Positions 1 to 10,212 of a DNA stretch of 64,000 nucleotides are shown piece after piece. Both the position numbers and the translations under genes were made by a program. The first letter of the stretch is position 1; every line of letters begins with the position of its first letter. Under the pieces are notes generated by a model. The model worked only from the letters and a program-made list of their open reading frames with translations. It searched no databases and had not been told where the DNA came from. The DNA comes from Pseudorhodoferax soli (GTDB lineage Bacteria; Pseudomonadota; Gammaproteobacteria; Burkholderiales; Burkholderiaceae_C): assembly GCF_003337555.1 (NCBI RefSeq), contig NZ_QPJK01000004.1:1-64000 (forward strand), in the 5' to 3' direction.

Positions 1-98
<98 letters not shown>

Positions 99-207
99 TC
101 AAATCTCCGAAAGAGCATGTCCCGTGATGAGGTTTTAGGTCTGCACGGTATTGCTGATTCGCCATGCACGGGCACATGGCGGCATACCGTCGCAGACCGA
201 CTGAAAC

Positions 208-2310
208 TTACTTTGCGCGCGACGCCATGATGGCTTCGGACACATTGCGCGGGGCTTCCGCGTAGTGCTTGAATTCCATCGTGTAGGTGGCACGGCCTTG
301 CGTGGCCGAACGCAGCGAGGTCGAGTAGCCGAACATTTCCGACAGCGGAACTTCGGCCTTGATGGCCTTGCCGCCGCCGACCATGTCGTCCATGCCTTGC
401 ACCATGCCGCGGCGCGAGGACAGGTCGCCCATCACGGTACCGGCGTAGTCTTCGGGCGTCTCGACTTCCACGGCCATCATGGGCTCGAGGATGACGGGGC
501 CGGCCTTGCGGCAGCCTTCCTTGAAACCGAAGATGGCAGCCATCTTGAACGCCAGTTCGTTCGAGTCCACGTCATGGTACGAACCGAAGTGCAGCGTGAC
601 CTTGACGTCGACCACCGGATAGCCGGCCAGCACGCCTTGGGTGACGGCTTCGTTGATGCCCTTTTCGACCGCGGGAATGAATTCGCGCGGAACCACACCA
701 CCCTTGATCGCGTCGACGAACTCGATGCCCTTGCCGGCTTCGTTCGGCTCGATCTTCAGGACCACATGGCCGTACTGGCCCTTGCCGCCAGACTGGCGAA
801 CGAACTTGCCTTCGGCTTCGTCGACGGTCTTGCGGATGGTCTCGCGGTAGGCCACCTGCGGCTTGCCGACGTTGGCTTCGACGCCGAACTCGCGCTTCAT
901 GCGGTCGACGATGATTTCCAGGTGCAGCTCGCCCATGCCGGCGATCAGGGTCTGGCCGGATTCTTCGTCGGTCTTCACGCGGAAGGACGGATCTTCGGCA
1001 GCCAGGCGCTGCAGGGCGATGCCCATCTTTTCCTGGTCGGTCTTGGTCTTGGGTTCGACGGCCTGCGTGATCACGGGCTCGGGGAACACCATGCGCTCCA
1101 GGATGATGGGCGAGTTCACGTCGGCCAGCGTCTCACCGGTGGTCACGTCCTTGAGGCCCACGCAGGCGGCGATGTCGCCAGCGCGGATTTCTTCGACTTC
1201 CACGCGGTCGTTGGCCATCATCTGCACGATGCGGCCGATGCGTTCCTTCTTGCCCTTGACCGAGTTGAAGACCGTGTCGCCCTTGGCCAGCACGCCGGAG
1301 TAGACGCGCACGAAGGTCAACTGGCCCACGAACGGGTCGGTCATCAGCTTGAATGCCAGGGCCGAGAACTTCTCGCCATCGTCGGCCTTGCGGGTGACGG
1401 GCTGCTCGTCCTCGTCCGTGCCGGTCACGTCGGGAATGTCCACGGGCGACGGCAGGTAGTCGATCACGGCGTCCAGCATGCGCTGCACACCCTTGTTCTT
1501 GAACGCGGTGCCGCACAGCATCGGATGGATTTCCGTGGCGATCGTGCGGCTGCGCAGGCCAGCCTTGATCTCGTCTTCCGTCAGCTCACCCTCTTCGAGG
1601 TACTTGTTCATGAGCTCTTCGGAAGCTTCGGCCGCAGCTTCGACCATCTTCTCGCGCCACTCTTCGGCCAGGGCCTGCAGATCGGCGGGAATCGCGGCGT
1701 AGTCGAACTTCATGCCTTGCGACGCCTCATCCCACAGGATGGCCTTCATCTTGAGCAGGTCGACGACGCCCTTGAAGCCTTCTTCGGCACCGATCGGGAT
1801 CACCACGGGCACGGGGTTGGCCTTCAGGCGCAGCTTCATCTGGTCGTAGACCTTGAAGAAGTTGGCGCCGGTACGGTCCATCTTGTTCACGAAGGCCAGA
1901 CGCGGCACCTTGTACTTGTTGGCCTGGCGCCAGACGGTTTCCGACTGGGGCTGCACACCGCCCACGGCGCAATAGACCATGCAGGCGCCGTCCAGCACGC
2001 GCATGGAACGCTCGACCTCAATCGTGAAGTCCACGTGGCCGGGGGTGTCGATGATGTTGAAGCGGTGCTCAGGGTAGGACAGGTCCATGCCCTTCCAGAA
2101 GCAGGTCACGGCCGCCGAGGTGATCGTGATGCCGCGCTCTTGCTCCTGCTCCATCCAGTCCATCGTGGCCGCGCCATCGTGCACTTCGCCGATCTTGTGG
2201 TTCACGCCGGTGTAGAACAGGATGCGTTCGGTCGTGGTGGTCTTGCCGGCGTCGATGTGCGCCGAGATACCGATGTTGCGGTATCGCTCGATGGGGGTTT
2301 TGCGGGCCAT
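208..2310 (-). CDS. fusA: Elongation factor G
   Basis: Translocation GTPase of 700 residues, the normal length for bacterial EF-G. The G1 loop [15 protein letters not shown] is near residue 17, the G3 motif DTPGHVDF near residue 88 and the G4 motif NKMDRTGA near residue 142. The C-terminal end carries the expected domain IV and V sequences, including the [10 protein letters not shown] region and [19 protein letters not shown]. The start at 2310 gives the standard [20 protein letters not shown] beginning. It is third in rpsL-rpsG-fusA-tuf, 83 bases after rpsG, and is presumably cotranscribed from the promoter before rpsL. No frameshift or missing motif is seen. Confidence 0.98.
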   Translation of the reverse strand: MARKTPIERYRNIGISAHIDAGKTTTTERILFYTGVNHKIGEVHDGAATMDWMEQEQERGITITSAAVTCFWKGMDLSYPEHRFNIIDTPGHVDFTIEVERSMRVLDGACMVYCAVGGVQPQSETVWRQANKYKVPRLAFVNKMDRTGANFFKVYDQMKLRLKANPVPVVIPIGAEEGFKGVVDLLKMKAILWDEASQGMKFDYAAIPADLQALAEEWREKMVEAAAEASEELMNKYLEEGELTEDEIKAGLRSRTIATEIHPMLCGTAFKNKGVQRMLDAVIDYLPSPVDIPDVTGTDEDEQPVTRKADDGEKFSALAFKLMTDPFVGQLTFVRVYSGVLAKGDTVFNSVKGKKERIGRIVQMMANDRVEVEEIRAGDIAACVGLKDVTTGETLADVNSPIILERMVFPEPVITQAVEPKTKTDQEKMGIALQRLAAEDPSFRVKTDEESGQTLIAGMGELHLEIIVDRMKREFGVEANVGKPQVAYRETIRKTVDEAEGKFVRQSGGKGQYGHVVLKIEPNEAGKGIEFVDAIKGGVVPREFIPAVEKGINEAVTQGVLAGYPVVDVKVTLHFGSYHDVDSNELAFKMAAIFGFKEGCRKAGPVILEPMMAVEVETPEDYAGTVMGDLSSRRGMVQGMDDMVGGGKAIKAEVPLSEMFGYSTSLRSATQGRATYTMEFKHYAEAPRNVSEAIMASRAK

Positions 2311-2393
2311 GAAAGAAACTCCTTGAACGGCGTAGAGCCCGCCCGCCTCGTGGGCAGGTCGGGCTCCAGGCCTTTAGAACGACAGGGTGGGGA

Positions 2394-2867
2394 TCAGAAA
2401 CGGAAGTGGCTGAAGGCCTTGTTGGCCTCTGCCATGCGGTGCACTTCGTCACGACGCTTCATGGCACCACCACGGCCTTCGGTCGCTTCCATCAGCTCGT
2501 TGGCCAGGCGCAGCGACATGGACTTCTCGCCGCGCTTGCGGGCGGCTTCCTTGATCCAGCGCATCGACAGGGCCAGGCGGCGCACCGGGCGCACTTCGAC
2601 GGGCACCTGGTAGTTGGCGCCACCGACGCGGCGGGACTTCACTTCCACCATCGGCTTGACGTTGTTGATGGCCATCGTGAAGGCTTCGACCGGGTCCTTG
2701 CCCGGGTTCTTCTTCTCGATGAAGTCGAGCGCGCCGTAAATGATGCGCTCGGCAACCGCCTTCTTGCCGCCTTCCATGATGACGTTCATGAACTTGGACA
2801 GCTCGACATTGCCGAACTTGGGATCCGGCAGGATTTCACGTTTGGGAACTTCGCGACGACGTGGCAT
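2394..2867 (-). CDS. rpsG: 30S ribosomal protein S7
   Basis: This 157-residue protein begins [20 protein letters not shown] and contains [19 protein letters not shown] and [16 protein letters not shown], the hallmark segments of S7. S7 nucleates assembly of the 3' domain of 16S rRNA and, in Escherichia coli, autoregulates the str operon translationally. It lies between rpsL and fusA on the same strand. The 163-base gap to rpsL could host the S7 autoregulatory structure known from enterobacteria, but no structure was modelled here. Length and sequence are normal. Confidence 0.98.
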   Translation of the reverse strand: MPRRREVPKREILPDPKFGNVELSKFMNVIMEGGKKAVAERIIYGALDFIEKKNPGKDPVEAFTMAINNVKPMVEVKSRRVGGANYQVPVEVRPVRRLALSMRWIKEAARKRGEKSMSLRLANELMEATEGRGGAMKRRDEVHRMAEANKAFSHFRF

Positions 2868-3030
2868 TTTTCACCTCTTTGCTTCAGTTGGCCTTCTTGC
2901 GAAAGCCGCGGGCGCCATCTGGACACCCACTTACTCGACCCCTCCGGAACATCCGGAATTCGGGTCACTTCGCTGCTTCGCCGCGCCACGCGGAAAACAG
3001 CACCTGCTATCTCTTGAAACCGAAGGTTTC

Positions 3031-3408
3031 TTACTTGGACTTGGGCTTCTTCGCGCCGTACTTGGAGCGCGACTGCTTGCGGTCCTTCACACCTTGCAGG
3101 TCCAGCGAACCGCGCACGATGTGGTAACGCACACCGGGCAAGTCCTTGACACGACCGCCGCGAACCAGCACGACGCTGTGTTCCTGCAGGTTGTGGCCTT
3201 CGCCGCCGATGTAGGAAATGACTTCGAAGCCATTGGTCAGACGGACCTTGGCAACTTTACGAAGGGCCGAGTTCGGCTTCTTCGGGGTCGTGGTGTACAC
3301 CCGGGTGCAGACGCCACGGCGCTGCGGGGAGTTTTGCATCGCGGGGCTCTTCGAGTTGATGGTCTCGACTTCCCGGCCCTGACGCACGAGTTGATTGATG
3401 GTTGGCAC
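3031..3408 (-). CDS. rpsL: 30S ribosomal protein S12 (GTG start)
   Basis: This 125-residue protein contains [20 protein letters not shown] and [12 protein letters not shown], both diagnostic of S12, the decoding-centre protein. The only start giving the standard [12 protein letters not shown]-terminus is a GTG at 3408; a strong AAGGAG stands just upstream. Lysines corresponding to the classical streptomycin-resistance positions 43 and 88 are intact, so the allele looks like the drug-sensitive type. It is the first gene of the str operon, 122 bases downstream of the predicted -10 element. Confidence 0.97.
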   Translation of the reverse strand: MPTINQLVRQGREVETINSKSPAMQNSPQRRGVCTRVYTTTPKKPNSALRKVAKVRLTNGFEVISYIGGEGHNLQEHSVVLVRGGRVKDLPGVRYHIVRGSLDLQGVKDRKQSRSKYGAKKPKSK

Positions 3409-3529
3409 TCAAGCCTCTCCTTGTGATGGCGCTCAGACCTGCATCCCAACAACGCAGGCCCACTTAACACGCCGACAACCGTTTAGAACGGCAAACGTGA
3501 ATCCCTCGGAATTTTCCGAAAAGCCCGCG

Positions 3530-3558
3530 AGTATAGCGTTGCGGGCGCTGCGCTGCAA
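3530..3558 (-). promoter_or_regulatory. Sigma70-type promoter of the str operon
   Basis: On the minus strand a -35 element TTGCAG (3558-3553) is followed after exactly 17 bases by a -10 element TATACT (3535-3530). It starts only 8 bases after the stop codon of the upstream dacC-like gene, so dacC and the str operon are separable units. The untranslated leader to the rpsL GTG would be about 115-120 bases. It contains a perfect 6-2-6 palindrome TCGGAATTTTCCGA (3506-3519) close to the expected start point, which could be an operator. The promoter is read from the sequence; its activity is inferred. Confidence 0.75.
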
Positions 3559-3566
3559 GACTGCGC

Positions 3567-4727
3567 TTATTTGATCCAGAGCCGCACCGCATCCCAGGCG
3601 CGGCCCAGCACGCCGGCCTGCTCCACGGATTCGAGCACCTGCAGCGGCACGGCGACGAGCTCCTTGTCGTCCAGCACGACCTTCAGCGAGCCCACGGACT
3701 GGCCCTTGGTGAAGGGGGCGACCAGCGGGTCCGGCCGCGCCACGTCGGTCTTGATGCGGCTGGCACCGCCGGCCGGCACAGCAACGACCACGGCCTCGGT
3801 TCGGCCCAGCTTCAGCGTGTTCTCCTTGCCCTTCCAGACGGCGGGCGTGACCACGGCCTGGTTGGCATCGAACAGCTTGACGGCCTCGAAGGCCGTGTAG
3901 CCCCAGTTCAGCAGCTTCTGCGATTCGTTGGCGCGCGCGTTCTCGCTGGAGGCACCGAGCACGATGGACAGCAGGCGGCGGCCACCGGCCAGGTTCGGGA
4001 AGTCGCGCTTGGCCGTGGTGATCATGCAGTAGCCGGCTGCGTTGGTGTGGCCGGTCTTCAGGCCATCGACGGTGGGATCGCGGAACAGCAGCAGGTTGCG
4101 GTTGCTGTCGTTGGTCACCGGCGTGCCCTGGTAGCGGTACTTCTTGATGCTGTAGTAGTGCACGTACTCGGGGAAGTCGTGCATCAGGCGCATCGACAGG
4201 ATCGACAGGTCACGCGCCGTCGTCGTGTGGCCGGCCTCGGTCAGCCCCTCGGGATTCTTGTAGGTGGTGTTCTTCAGGCCCATGGCCTTGGCCTGGTCGT
4301 TCATGAGCTGCACGAAGCGCTCGGCCGTTCCGCCCACACCCTCTGCCAGCGCCATGGTGGCATCGTTGCCGGATTGCACGATCAAGCCCTTGATCAGGTC
4401 TTCCACCGGCACCTGCATCTTGGGATCGATGAACATGCGCGACCCCGGCATCTTCCAGGCGCGCTCGCTGACCGGCAGCGTCTGCGCCAGCGTGAGTTTC
4501 TTGGACTTCAGCGCGTCGAACACCAGGTAGGCGGTCATGAGCTTGGTCAGGGATGCGGGCTCGACGGGGGCATCGGCATCCTTCTCGAGCAGCACCTGGT
4601 TGGCGGTCACGTCCACCAGCAGATAGGCCTTGGCGGCCACTTCGGGGCCTTGGGGCGCCTGGGCCGCGGCCAGGGAAACGGCAACAGCCAGCAGCGGCGC
4701 CACCAGCAACTTCAGAAAACGGTTCAT
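3567..4727 (-). CDS. dacC: D-alanyl-D-alanine carboxypeptidase (PBP5/6 family)
   Basis: Penicillin-binding protein of 386 residues that trims the terminal D-Ala from peptidoglycan stem peptides. All three active-site motifs are present: SLTK (Ser59, Lys62), SGN (119-121) and KTG (224-226). An N-terminal signal peptide (residues 1-23, ending near AAQA) sends it to the periplasm. The C-terminal part matches the PBP5-associated beta domain and ends in an amphipathic stretch (AGVLGRAWDAVRLWIK) suited to membrane anchoring. The open frame continues upstream to 4910, but the ATG at 4727 directly precedes the signal peptide and is the likely start. The symbol could equally be dacA. Confidence 0.93.
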   Translation of the reverse strand: MNRFLKLLVAPLLAVAVSLAAAQAPQGPEVAAKAYLLVDVTANQVLLEKDADAPVEPASLTKLMTAYLVFDALKSKKLTLAQTLPVSERAWKMPGSRMFIDPKMQVPVEDLIKGLIVQSGNDATMALAEGVGGTAERFVQLMNDQAKAMGLKNTTYKNPEGLTEAGHTTTARDLSILSMRLMHDFPEYVHYYSIKKYRYQGTPVTNDSNRNLLLFRDPTVDGLKTGHTNAAGYCMITTAKRDFPNLAGGRRLLSIVLGASSENARANESQKLLNWGYTAFEAVKLFDANQAVVTPAVWKGKENTLKLGRTEAVVVAVPAGGASRIKTDVARPDPLVAPFTKGQSVGSLKVVLDDKELVAVPLQVLESVEQAGVLGRAWDAVRLWIK

Positions 4728-4786
4728 GGGAATCAGCAAGGAAAAAAAGCGGCTGCGTGCGCGGTCGGGCCGGGAGCAGCGGAGCG

Positions 4787-5428
4787 TCAGGGGGAAGCGG
4801 CGGCCTGCAAGTGGCGGACCACCAGGCCCTTGAGCAGGGGCAATTGTCCGTGAAAGAAATGCCCGCCACCCGGCACGACGGTAACAGGCAGTGACTGCGG
4901 GCGCGCCCAATCCAGCACGGCCGACAGGGGCACGGTGTCGTCCTGCTCGCCGTGCACGACCAGGGTGCGGGCGTGCAGGTCGGGCGGGATGGTGGCGACC
5001 TCGAAGCGCGATGCCGCGGTGCCCACCAGCACCACTTGCTCGACGGCACGCCCGGGCGGCAGGGCAGCCAGCGCGTGGCTGGTGACGAAGGCACCGAACG
5101 AGAACCCCGCCAGCGCCAGTGGCCCATCGCCGGCCAGCTGCGCCAGCACGGCGCCGAAGTCATCGGCCTCGCCCCGGCCTTTGTCGTGCGTGCCAGCGCT
5201 CGCGCCAACCCCACGGAAGTTGAAGCGCACGGCAGTCCAGCCGCACTGCACAAAGGCGCGCGCCAGCGTCTGCACGACCTTGTTGTCCATGGTGCCGCCG
5301 AACAACGGGTGCGGATGGGCGATCACGGCGACACCGCGCGCAGCGGCCGCCGCATCGGGTGTGTCGCGCAGCACCTCGATGGCGCCGGCCGGACCTTGCA
5401 GCGTGAGCCGCTCCGTGGATGCGTTCAT
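4787..5428 (-). CDS. Alpha/beta hydrolase, small dienelactone-hydrolase-like
   Basis: Soluble alpha/beta hydrolase of 213 residues with no signal peptide. It begins with an oxyanion-side AHPHPLFGGTMDNKVV segment. The nucleophile elbow is GFSFGA, the acid residue is probably in HGEQDDTVPL, and the histidine lies in GGGHFFHG. The HPHPLFGGTMDN stretch is typical of a proteobacterial family of uncharacterised hydrolases. It starts 3 bases after the ferredoxin gene and probably shares its transcript. The substrate cannot be told from the sequence. Confidence 0.82.
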   Translation of the reverse strand: MNASTERLTLQGPAGAIEVLRDTPDAAAAARGVAVIAHPHPLFGGTMDNKVVQTLARAFVQCGWTAVRFNFRGVGASAGTHDKGRGEADDFGAVLAQLAGDGPLALAGFSFGAFVTSHALAALPPGRAVEQVVLVGTAASRFEVATIPPDLHARTLVVHGEQDDTVPLSAVLDWARPQSLPVTVVPGGGHFFHGQLPLLKGLVVRHLQAAASP

Positions 5429-5431
5429 GGC

Positions 5432-5770
5432 TCAGCGCCCCAGGTGTGCCGGCGTCAGCAGGCGCTCGACGACCTGCCCGTTCTTCAGGTGCGATTCGAC
5501 GATCTCGTCGATGTCGTCCTGGTCCACGAAGCTGTACCAGACCGCCTCGGGATAGACCACGGCCACCGGGCCAGCTGCGCAGCGGTCCAGGCAGCCCGCC
5601 TTGTTCACGCGGACCTGGCCAGGGCCCGCCAGGCCGGCGGCCTTGACCTGTGCCTTGCAGCGGTCGAAGGCCTCCTTGGCGCCGTGGTGCGCGCAGCAGT
5701 CTTCACCGTTGGTGCGCTCGTTCAGGCAGAAGAAGATGTGGCGCTCGTAATACGTGGGGGGCGTGCTCAT
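5432..5770 (-). CDS. Thioredoxin-like (2Fe-2S) ferredoxin
   Basis: This 112-residue protein matches the Shethna-type ferredoxins, which have a thioredoxin-like fold. It opens with YYERHIFFCLNERT and has cysteines at 15, 25, 26, 38, 60 and 64. The C-terminal pair CLDRC with C15 and one of the middle cysteines would hold the 2Fe-2S cluster. These are electron-transfer or cluster-storage proteins of unknown partner in most bacteria. Its ATG overlaps the stop codon of the VanZ-like gene by 4 bases, and the hydrolase follows after 3 bases, so the three genes look translationally coupled. Confidence 0.88.
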   Translation of the reverse strand: MSTPPTYYERHIFFCLNERTNGEDCCAHHGAKEAFDRCKAQVKAAGLAGPGQVRVNKAGCLDRCAAGPVAVVYPEAVWYSFVDQDDIDEIVESHLKNGQVVERLLTPAHLGR

Positions 5771-6885
5771 CGCGGCATTTTAGGAAGCTGGCGCGGCGCC
5801 GTGTCCGGCCCCGAAAGCCGCAGCAGCAGGTAGATGGCGGCCACATAGGGCCAGCCCCAGCCCAGCCATTGCGCCAGGCCGTGGAAGCGGATGAAGCGGC
5901 CCTGCTCCCAGGTCTGCAACGTCTGCGCGAAGTACGCACTGGTGGGCGCCTGGTTCAGCAGGCTCAGGTGCAACACCAGCGCCAGCAGGGCCAGGGCGGC
6001 GCAGCCGCGCGGCCGCGCCCGCAGCAGCAGCACCGACACCAGCAGCGCGGCCGCCCACCCCACGCGCACCGGCAGCGTCCACCAGGCCCAGGCATGGGCC
6101 GGGCCGTAGCTCAGAGCAGCCGACAGCGCGGTGGCGCAGACGCCCACAGCGGTCAAGGCCAGCAGGAACCAGGCCCGGCGCCGCACACCGCTGATCACGC
6201 CGTAGCCGATCAGGCAGGGCACCAGCGCACCCAGCAGCACGCAGAACATCTCGGTGCCCGGCACCAGCGGCTGCAGTTCCACATCCCGCACCGGCAGCCA
6301 GTCGAGAAAGGGCGTGTCTTCCAGGAATTCCGCCAGCGCCTCTTCCAAGCGTTCGAAGACCTGGCCCAGGCCCAACGGCACGGAAGCCGGAAACAGCAGG
6401 GCCAGCGGCCACAGCGCCAGCAGCACCAGTGCGCCGCGCGCATCCGGGGTCAACCAGCCGGCGCGGAAACGGCTCCAGCGGTCGATGGTGCCGGTGCGCT
6501 GCAGCAGCCAGGCCAGCAGCGCGCCCAGCCAGGTGCCCGCTGCGTTCAGCGCGAAATCGACGTTGGAGGGCACGCGCCGCGGCAGGTAGCCCTGCGTGGT
6601 CTCCATCAGGAAGGACACAGCGGCACCGGCAAGCAGGGTCAGCATCACCGGCGAACGCGTGCGCTGCGAACGCAGCCCCGCCAGGGCCAGCAGAAAGCCC
6701 AGTGGCGCATAGCCAAGCACATTCACCTGCACATCGAACCAGGTCCACCAGCGCGGCAGCGGCGCTGCCATGAAAGCCCAGGGCGCGATGCCCTGGTCAC
6801 GCCAGCCCTCGAATGGAAACAGGCTGGCATACACCACCAGCGCCAGGTAGACCAGCGCCAGCGGCCAGGCCGAAGTCTTGTGCAT
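5767..6885 (-). CDS. VanZ-family polytopic membrane protein
   Basis: Integral membrane protein of 372 residues with about nine to ten hydrophobic helices. Residues 1-125 carry the VanZ-like pattern: SLFPFEGWRD, VNVLGYAPLGFLLAL, then SFLMETTQGYLPRRVPSNVD and the start of FALNAAGTWLGALLAW. The C-terminal two thirds are further transmembrane segments without a recognised domain. VanZ of glycopeptide-resistance operons gives teicoplanin tolerance by an unclear route; most chromosomal homologues are uncharacterised. Position between hemJ and a ferredoxin gives no firm clue to function. Confidence 0.82.
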   Translation of the reverse strand: MHKTSAWPLALVYLALVVYASLFPFEGWRDQGIAPWAFMAAPLPRWWTWFDVQVNVLGYAPLGFLLALAGLRSQRTRSPVMLTLLAGAAVSFLMETTQGYLPRRVPSNVDFALNAAGTWLGALLAWLLQRTGTIDRWSRFRAGWLTPDARGALVLLALWPLALLFPASVPLGLGQVFERLEEALAEFLEDTPFLDWLPVRDVELQPLVPGTEMFCVLLGALVPCLIGYGVISGVRRRAWFLLALTAVGVCATALSAALSYGPAHAWAWWTLPVRVGWAAALLVSVLLLRARPRGCAALALLALVLHLSLLNQAPTSAYFAQTLQTWEQGRFIRFHGLAQWLGWGWPYVAAIYLLLRLSGPDTAPRQLPKMPR

Positions 6886-6906
6886 GGCGGCGCCCTGCCT
6901 GCGGCG

Positions 6907-7335
6907 TCAGAACGGCTTGACGACGACCAGCACCACGGCCGCCACCAGCATCAGCACAGGCAGTTCGTTGAACCAGCGGTACCAGACATGGCTGCGCGAT
7001 GACTGGCCGTCACGCAGGCGGCGCAGCTGCGCCGCACAGGCATGGTGGTAGATCAGCACCAGCAGCACCACCGCCAGCTTGGCGTGCATCCAGCCGCTGC
7101 CCGGCCCGCGGCCGATGCCATAGTGCAGCCAGAGCACCAGCCCCAGTGCCAGCGCCGGCACGGCCAGCAGCGTGGTGAAGCGCAGCAGCTTGCGCGCCAT
7201 CAGCAGCAGGCGCTCGCGCTCGGCGTCCGAGCCCGGCGGCACCATGGCCAGGTTCACGAAGATGCGCGGCAGATAGAACAGGCCAGCGAACCAGCTGGCC
7301 ACGAAAACGATATGAAAGGCCTTGACCCACAGCAT
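6907..7335 (-). CDS. hemJ: Protoporphyrinogen IX oxidase HemJ (CopD/UPF0093 family)
   Basis: Four-helix membrane protein of 142 residues matching HemJ, which oxidises protoporphyrinogen IX to protoporphyrin IX in the inner membrane. The first helix, MLWVKAFHIVFVASWFAGLF, carries the conserved histidine (His8) and tryptophan (Trp15); LPRIFVNLAM follows. Later segments HYGIGRGPGSGWMHAKLAV and RWFNELPVLMLV are also typical. The open frame extends to 7398, but that would read through the T-run of a terminator-like hairpin, and the ATG at 7335 matches the family start. It is divergent from hemB, another heme-pathway gene, which supports the assignment. Confidence 0.87.
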   Translation of the reverse strand: MLWVKAFHIVFVASWFAGLFYLPRIFVNLAMVPPGSDAERERLLLMARKLLRFTTLLAVPALALGLVLWLHYGIGRGPGSGWMHAKLAVVLLVLIYHHACAAQLRRLRDGQSSRSHVWYRWFNELPVLMLVAAVVLVVVKPF

Positions 7336-7352
7336 CGGCAAAGTGTAGGTGA

Positions 7353-8597
<1,245 letters not shown>

Positions 8598-8605
8598 AAC
8601 CACCG

Positions 8606-9703
8606 ATGCAGACCGTCGCGTTCAGCCCCGGCACGCTGCGCTTCGCCGAGGAACTGCCCGAGCACGCGCCCGAGAACGGCTTCATCTGGCTGTTCCTCGA
8701 GCGCGAGAACCTGGAGCAGGAACTGCCGACGGTGCAGCGCGCTGCCCAGCGCCTGGGTGGCTCGCAGCTGCTGGATCTGCACTGCGCCGACCTCATCAAC
8801 GCGGCCCACCCCTCGCACTACGACTACACCTCGGTCTATGACCTGATCGTGTTCCGCCGGCTCGCGACGCAGGAAGAAGGCGGCAGGGACACCGAGGCGA
8901 ACGGCCAGGCACGCTCCATGCCGGCCGCGTTCCGGCGCATCAGCACACGTGCGGTCGGCTTTGCGGTGTTCGACCGCCTGCTGGTCAGCGTGCACCCTGC
9001 CGGCTGCTTCACGGCCCGCTCCTTCCTGCAGCGCTATCTGTCCGATGCCGTGCACAGCGACGGCCTCACGACCACCGTGCGCTCGCGCCTGCCGACGACC
9101 CCGGCCGACCTCATGCTGCGCATGGTCAACGTGATGGTGGACAGCTACCTGGAGCTGCGCAAGGTGCTGAGCCAACAGCTGGACCATTGGCAGCAGGAGC
9201 TGCTGCGGCCCGGCTCGCGCTTTTCGAACTGGAATGCGCTGATGGCGGCCCGCAACGAGCTGCACATGCTGGAAGACCTCTGCGAGGAACAGCACGACGC
9301 CATGCAGGAATGGCTGGACACGCTGCGCGAGCAACCGGCCGGCGCGATGCCGCAGGCCGAGCGCGACGGCCTGGTCGCACGCTCGCGCGACGTGATCGAG
9401 CACATCCAGCGCGTCGTCCACCATGTGCGCCGCCTGGAGCAAAACGCGGAAACCGTGGTGCAGATCCATTTCTCGGCGCAGAGCAATCGCACCAACGACA
9501 TCATGCGCATCCTGACCGCGCTGACCGCCGTGTTCCTGCCGCTGAACCTGATCGCCGGCATCTTCGGCATGAACTTCGAATTCATCCCGCTGATCCACCA
9601 GCAGGACGGCTTCTGGTGGGCAATGGGTGCCATGGGCGTCATCGCCACGTTGCTGATCGTGCTGTTCCGGCGCAAGCGCTACCTGGCCCGCAGCGCGCGC
9701 TGA
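8606..9703 (+). CDS. corA: CorA-family divalent cation transporter
   Basis: A 365-residue protein with a large N-terminal cytoplasmic domain and two C-terminal membrane helices, the CorA architecture. The pore signature GMN is in the segment IAGIFGMNFEFIPLIHQQDG, followed by the second helix and a basic tail (FRRKRYLARSAR). The motif FLPLNLIAGIFGMN marks the first helix. CorA channels import magnesium and sometimes cobalt or nickel. The start ATG at 8606 lies 8 bases after the hemB stop, suggesting cotranscription with hemB. The gene ends in TGAGCGCTCA, which also contains the stop of the convergent DUF2325 gene. Confidence 0.9.
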   Translation: MQTVAFSPGTLRFAEELPEHAPENGFIWLFLERENLEQELPTVQRAAQRLGGSQLLDLHCADLINAAHPSHYDYTSVYDLIVFRRLATQEEGGRDTEANGQARSMPAAFRRISTRAVGFAVFDRLLVSVHPAGCFTARSFLQRYLSDAVHSDGLTTTVRSRLPTTPADLMLRMVNVMVDSYLELRKVLSQQLDHWQQELLRPGSRFSNWNALMAARNELHMLEDLCEEQHDAMQEWLDTLREQPAGAMPQAERDGLVARSRDVIEHIQRVVHHVRRLEQNAETVVQIHFSAQSNRTNDIMRILTALTAVFLPLNLIAGIFGMNFEFIPLIHQQDGFWWAMGAMGVIATLLIVLFRRKRYLARSAR

Positions 9704-9707
9704 GCGC

Positions 9708-10124
9708 TCAGCCGGCTGCGGCCTCGCGCTGCAGCCGCACGATGCGCAGCGCCTCGGGCTGCTCCACCATCACACAGGTCTTGCCGGTGCGCCGGCAGTG
9801 GTCGCGCACGCGCCAGTAGTCACCATGGCTCAGGCAGCCGGTCTGGCAGATCACGAGGTCGGCGGCCTGCAGGCTTTCGTCCAGCGTGGCCGGGTCGTGC
9901 TCATCGATGGCCGCCACATCCTGCTGGCGCGCCCAGCCCAGCGCCGTGGTGCGCACCACCAGCGCCGCGCGGGTGCGCAGCAGCTGCGCTTCCAGCTGCT
10001 CGATGCGCCGGTGCTGCGCAGCGATCACGGCGCTGCAGCGCTGTTGCGCCGCACCCAGCTGCCGCAGCGACACCAGATGCTCCGCAGCCCAACCACGCTC
10101 TTCGATCTGTGCCGCCATGGCCAT
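9708..10124 (-). CDS. DUF2325 domain protein
   Basis: This 138-residue soluble protein has a predicted helical/coiled-coil N-terminal half (residues 10-60, rich in Gln, Leu and Arg). Its C-terminal half matches DUF2325: ADLVICQTGCLSHGDYWRV, then HCRRTGKTCVMVEQPEAL. The spaced cysteines and histidines could bind metal or a cluster. The function of the family is unknown. The gene's upstream region carries a Fur-like palindrome (10152-10168), and in related bacteria DUF2325 genes often sit near iron genes, so an iron-responsive role is inferred. It converges on corA. Confidence 0.8.
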   Translation of the reverse strand: MAMAAQIEERGWAAEHLVSLRQLGAAQQRCSAVIAAQHRRIEQLEAQLLRTRAALVVRTTALGWARQQDVAAIDEHDPATLDESLQAADLVICQTGCLSHGDYWRVRDHCRRTGKTCVMVEQPEALRIVRLQREAAAG

Positions 10125-10151
10125 CCTTTGCTTCGAGATGGCCGATCTTAA

Positions 10152-10168
10152 TTGAGAGCAATTCTCAA
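10152..10168 (-). promoter_or_regulatory. Fur-box-like palindrome upstream of the DUF2325 gene
   Basis: TTGAGA-GCAAT-TCTCAA is a perfect 6-5-6 inverted repeat located 28-44 bases before the DUF2325 start. Read on the minus strand as TTGAGAATTGCTCTCAA it resembles a Fur site (TGATAATNATTATCA core: 10 of 14 specified positions agree by eye). Position between the upstream gene's stop and the DUF2325 start suits repression. It is a candidate only. Confidence 0.5.
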
Positions 10169-10212
10169 CAACATGACCGCCCCTTCGACGGCCAGGGAAT
10201 GGCTTGCGCCGT

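Noticed and set aside
265-2613. Long open frame on the plus strand opposite fusA and rpsG
   Set aside because: It is antisense to two certain genes, has histidine- and glycine-rich low-complexity translation, and arises from the GC-rich codon pattern.
4728-4910. Extended N-terminus of the carboxypeptidase
   Set aside because: The added residues are basic and low-complexity and would bury the signal peptide.
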